Assembly: GCA_945631445.1 (NCBI GenBank)
Contig: CALZCR010000100.1
Location: 1-6,609, forward strand
Source of the DNA: an uncultured Corynebacterium sp.
GTDB lineage: Bacteria; Actinomycetota; Actinomycetes; Mycobacteriales; Mycobacteriaceae
Length of the DNA: 6,609 nucleotides
Direction of reading: 5' to 3'
Shown here: in pieces, positions 5,146-6,609 of the stretch
How positions within the stretch are numbered: the first letter of the stretch is position 1
Layout: every line of letters starts with the position of its first letter
Translations under genes and position numbers: made by a program
The notes under the pieces: model-generated
The model's database searches: none
The model's input: only the letters and a program-made list of their open reading frames with translations
Told to the model about the DNA's origin: nothing

Positions 5146-5883
5146 TTAGCTCAACAACCCCAGCAAGTGGGTGCGCAGCTCGTCGGCGCCGCGCCCCTCG
5201 CGGGGCCGGGCCATCTCCACAGCGAGGTCCTCGATGATGGTGGCCTCCGGGCCGGCGGACATGACCACGATGCGATCAGAGAGCAGGATCGCCTCGTCCA
5301 CGTCATGGGTCACCATCACCACGGTGCGGCGATTCGCCTCCCAGATCTCCAGCAACAGCAGCTGCAACTGGCGCCGGGTCAGGGCGTCGAGGGCGCCGAA
5401 AGGCTCGTCGAGCAGCAAAATGTCGGGGTCGATGGCGAACGAGCGGGCCAGCCCCACGCGCTGCTGCATCCCGCCGGACAGGCGCGCCGGCCGGCGGTCG
5501 GCGGCGTGCGTCAGACCCACGTACCCGAGGTATTCCTCGGCCCGGGCGCGGCGGGCGTCTTTGTCCAGTTCGGTGCGGGCGGACTGCAGCCCGAACTCGA
5601 TGTTGCCGCGGGCCGTCATCCACGGCAGCAGCGCGTGGTGCTGGAAGACCATGCCGCGGTCGGGGCCGGGGCCGGTGATCTTCTCGCCACGGGCGAAGAG
5701 GGCGCCGGACGTCGGAAAGCTCAGCCCGGCGATCATGTTCAAGATCGTGGATTTGCCGGAGCCGGACGGGCCTAAGACGGAGACGAACTCGCCGCGGCCG
5801 ATGCGCAGGGAGGTCGGGGCGATGACGGTGGTCTCGCCGTAGGACTTGGAGATTTCGTCGATGACGATGTGGGGGTCAGTCAT
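5146..5883 (-). CDS. ABC transporter ATPase, nitrate/sulfonate/bicarbonate (NitT/TauT) class
   Basis: This encodes 245 residues from ATG 5883 and powers import through the adjacent permease at the inner face of the membrane. All ABC motifs are intact: Walker A GPSGSGKST (38-46), Q-loop Gln81 in MVFQHHALLPW, signature LSGGMQQR (135-142), Walker B ILLLDEPFGALD with Asp159 and Glu160, and the switch His193 in VTHDVDEA. The GPGPDRGMVFQ...LLPWMT stretch is typical of NrtD, SsuB and TauB-type ATPases, with NrtD the nearest by eye. A TTG at 5892 would add three residues, but AGAAGG (minus strand, 5893-5898) abuts it and lies 9 bases before the ATG, so the ATG is chosen. The ATG overlaps the permease stop by 8 bases (ATGACTGA), so the two are translationally coupled. 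The gene is last in its operon, with a terminator beyond it. Its substrate is not determined. Confidence 0.94.
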   Translation of the reverse strand: MTDPHIVIDEISKSYGETTVIAPTSLRIGRGEFVSVLGPSGSGKSTILNMIAGLSFPTSGALFARGEKITGPGPDRGMVFQHHALLPWMTARGNIEFGLQSARTELDKDARRARAEEYLGYVGLTHAADRRPARLSGGMQQRVGLARSFAIDPDILLLDEPFGALDALTRRQLQLLLLEIWEANRRTVVMVTHDVDEAILLSDRIVVMSAGPEATIIEDLAVEMARPREGRGADELRTHLLGLLS

Positions 5884-6609
5884 AGCGCACAACCTTCTGC
5901 AGGGCCGCGACCAGGTGATCGAGGATCAGGCCGATTATTCCGATCAGGACGATGGCGACGACGATGGCGTTGACGTCGAGGCGGTTCCACATGTTCCACA
6001 CGAAGAAACCGATGCCCTGGCCGCCGACGAGCATCTCTGCGGCGACGATGACCAGCCACGACGTGGACAACGACAGGCGGGCGCCGGTGATGATGCCCGG
6101 CAGCGCCGCCGGGAGCCACACCCGGGTGATGCGCAGCCACCAGTTGGCGCCCAGCGTCGCCGAGAGGTTCAGGTAGGTGGGGTGGATGTGGCGCACGGCG
6201 TCGATGGTGTTGATCAACGTCGGCCACAGCGCGGAGAGAATGATGACGAACACGGCGGTGTTTTCCGCGTCGCGCAGCAGCGCCAGACCGATCGGCAGCC
6301 AGGCCAACGGGGAGACCGGGCGCAACACCTGCACGAAGGGGTCGACCGCGCGGCGCAACACCGGGGAGGCGCCGAGGATGAATCCCAGCGGCACGGCGAT
6401 GGCGGTGGCGATGGCGAAGCCGACGACCACCCGTCGGAGGGAGGCGAGCATGTGCCAGAAGATCCCCACCGAGGCGGGGCCGTCGCGGTAGAAGGGGTCG
6501 GAGAGGATCTCGGCGCCGCTGCCGAGCACGCCGAGCGGGGTCGGTGCGATGTCGGAGAGCCAGCCCGCGCCGACGGCGAGCTGCCAGACGGCGATGAACA
6601 GGGCGAAGA
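5876..6609 (-). CDS. ABC transporter permease, NitT/TauT class (NrtB-like), 5' end outside the window
   Basis: The frame is open from the right edge to a TGA at 5876-5878, giving 243 visible residues. A GTG at 6529 is a possible start, but the frame continues upstream with FALFIAVWQLAVGAGWLSDIAPTPLG, exactly the first helix and 'PTP' segment expected of this family, so the true start is beyond 6609 and probably only a few dozen residues away. About six membrane helices are visible. The EAA-type loop that docks with the ATPase lies around visible residues 147-171 (NLSATLGANWWLRITRVWLPAALPG). RPVSPLAWLPI, WPTLINT, SWLVIVAAEMLVGGQGIGFFVW and LILDHLVA resemble nitrate, bicarbonate and cyanate permeases (NrtB/CmpB type) more than sulfonate ones. 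The protein forms the membrane channel for the ATPase encoded by the overlapping next gene. A substrate-binding lipoprotein is expected further upstream, outside the window. Confidence 0.93.
   Translation of the reverse strand, partial: FALFIAVWQLAVGAGWLSDIAPTPLGVLGSGAEILSDPFYRDGPASVGIFWHMLASLRRVVVGFAIATAIAVPLGFILGASPVLRRAVDPFVQVLRPVSPLAWLPIGLALLRDAENTAVFVIILSALWPTLINTIDAVRHIHPTYLNLSATLGANWWLRITRVWLPAALPGIITGARLSLSTSWLVIVAAEMLVGGQGIGFFVWNMWNRLDVNAIVVAIVLIGIIGLILDHLVAALQKVVRYD

Noticed and set aside
5101..5842. Plus-strand frames of about 220 residues opposite the ABC ATPase
   Set aside because: The minus strand carries every ABC motif in order, so these frames are shadows.
6527..6529. GTG at 6529 as the start of the permease
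   Set aside because: The frame stays open to the window edge and the extra residues form the family's expected first membrane helix, so this codon is internal.
1..6609. Mobile element, CRISPR array, tRNA or prophage signature
   Set aside because: I found no transposase, integrase, regularly spaced repeats or tRNA-like cloverleaf by reading either strand.

Overview
The window comes from a high-GC Gram-positive actinobacterium, most likely a Corynebacterium or close relative. The evidence is a WhiB-family iron-sulfur protein (a family confined to Actinobacteria and their phages), G/C-rich third codon positions, GTG and TTG starts, and strong hairpins of which two of three lack a T tract. The genus is inferred from gene content and could not be tested.

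Layout from left to right. (1) 1-186: the C-terminal end of a membrane protein with a charged helical tail, followed by a small XRE-type DNA-binding protein (225-530). (2) 531-843: a non-coding stretch of about 310 bases. It has a possible terminator, a very GC-rich part with hairpins, and an AT-rich part with two inverted repeats in front of a WhiB4-like gene (844-1203). (3) A double-length Lrp/AsnC regulator on the minus strand (1235-2116), divergent from panD, aspartate 1-decarboxylase (2306-2743). A 14-bp perfect hairpin follows panD. (4) A TetR regulator (2858-3514) and, 50 bp downstream on the same strand, a DHA2/LmrB-type multidrug efflux transporter (3565-5049), probably one operon. 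(5) A bidirectional terminator at 5069-5112. (6) On the minus strand, an ABC importer pair of the NitT/TauT class: the ATPase (5146-5883) and its permease (5876 to the right edge, open at its 5' end), which overlap by 8 bp.

How the genes fit together. PanD makes beta-alanine for pantothenate and coenzyme A, and its divergent Lrp-type neighbour is the obvious candidate regulator. The TetR protein probably represses itself and the efflux pump; a TTTGCA-N5-TGCAAA palindrome in front of tetR is the candidate operator. The ABC pair would import a small anion such as nitrate, bicarbonate, cyanate or a sulfonate. Its substrate-binding protein is not visible and may lie beyond the right edge. WhiB4-like proteins are redox-responsive regulators.

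I see no mobile element, CRISPR array, tRNA, rRNA or prophage gene. Nothing amounts to a clearly new system. The points most worth a second look are regulatory: the structured region before whiB, the hairpin that contains the XRE start codon, the tetR palindrome, the tandem Lrp protein beside panD, and the odd start region of the transporter.
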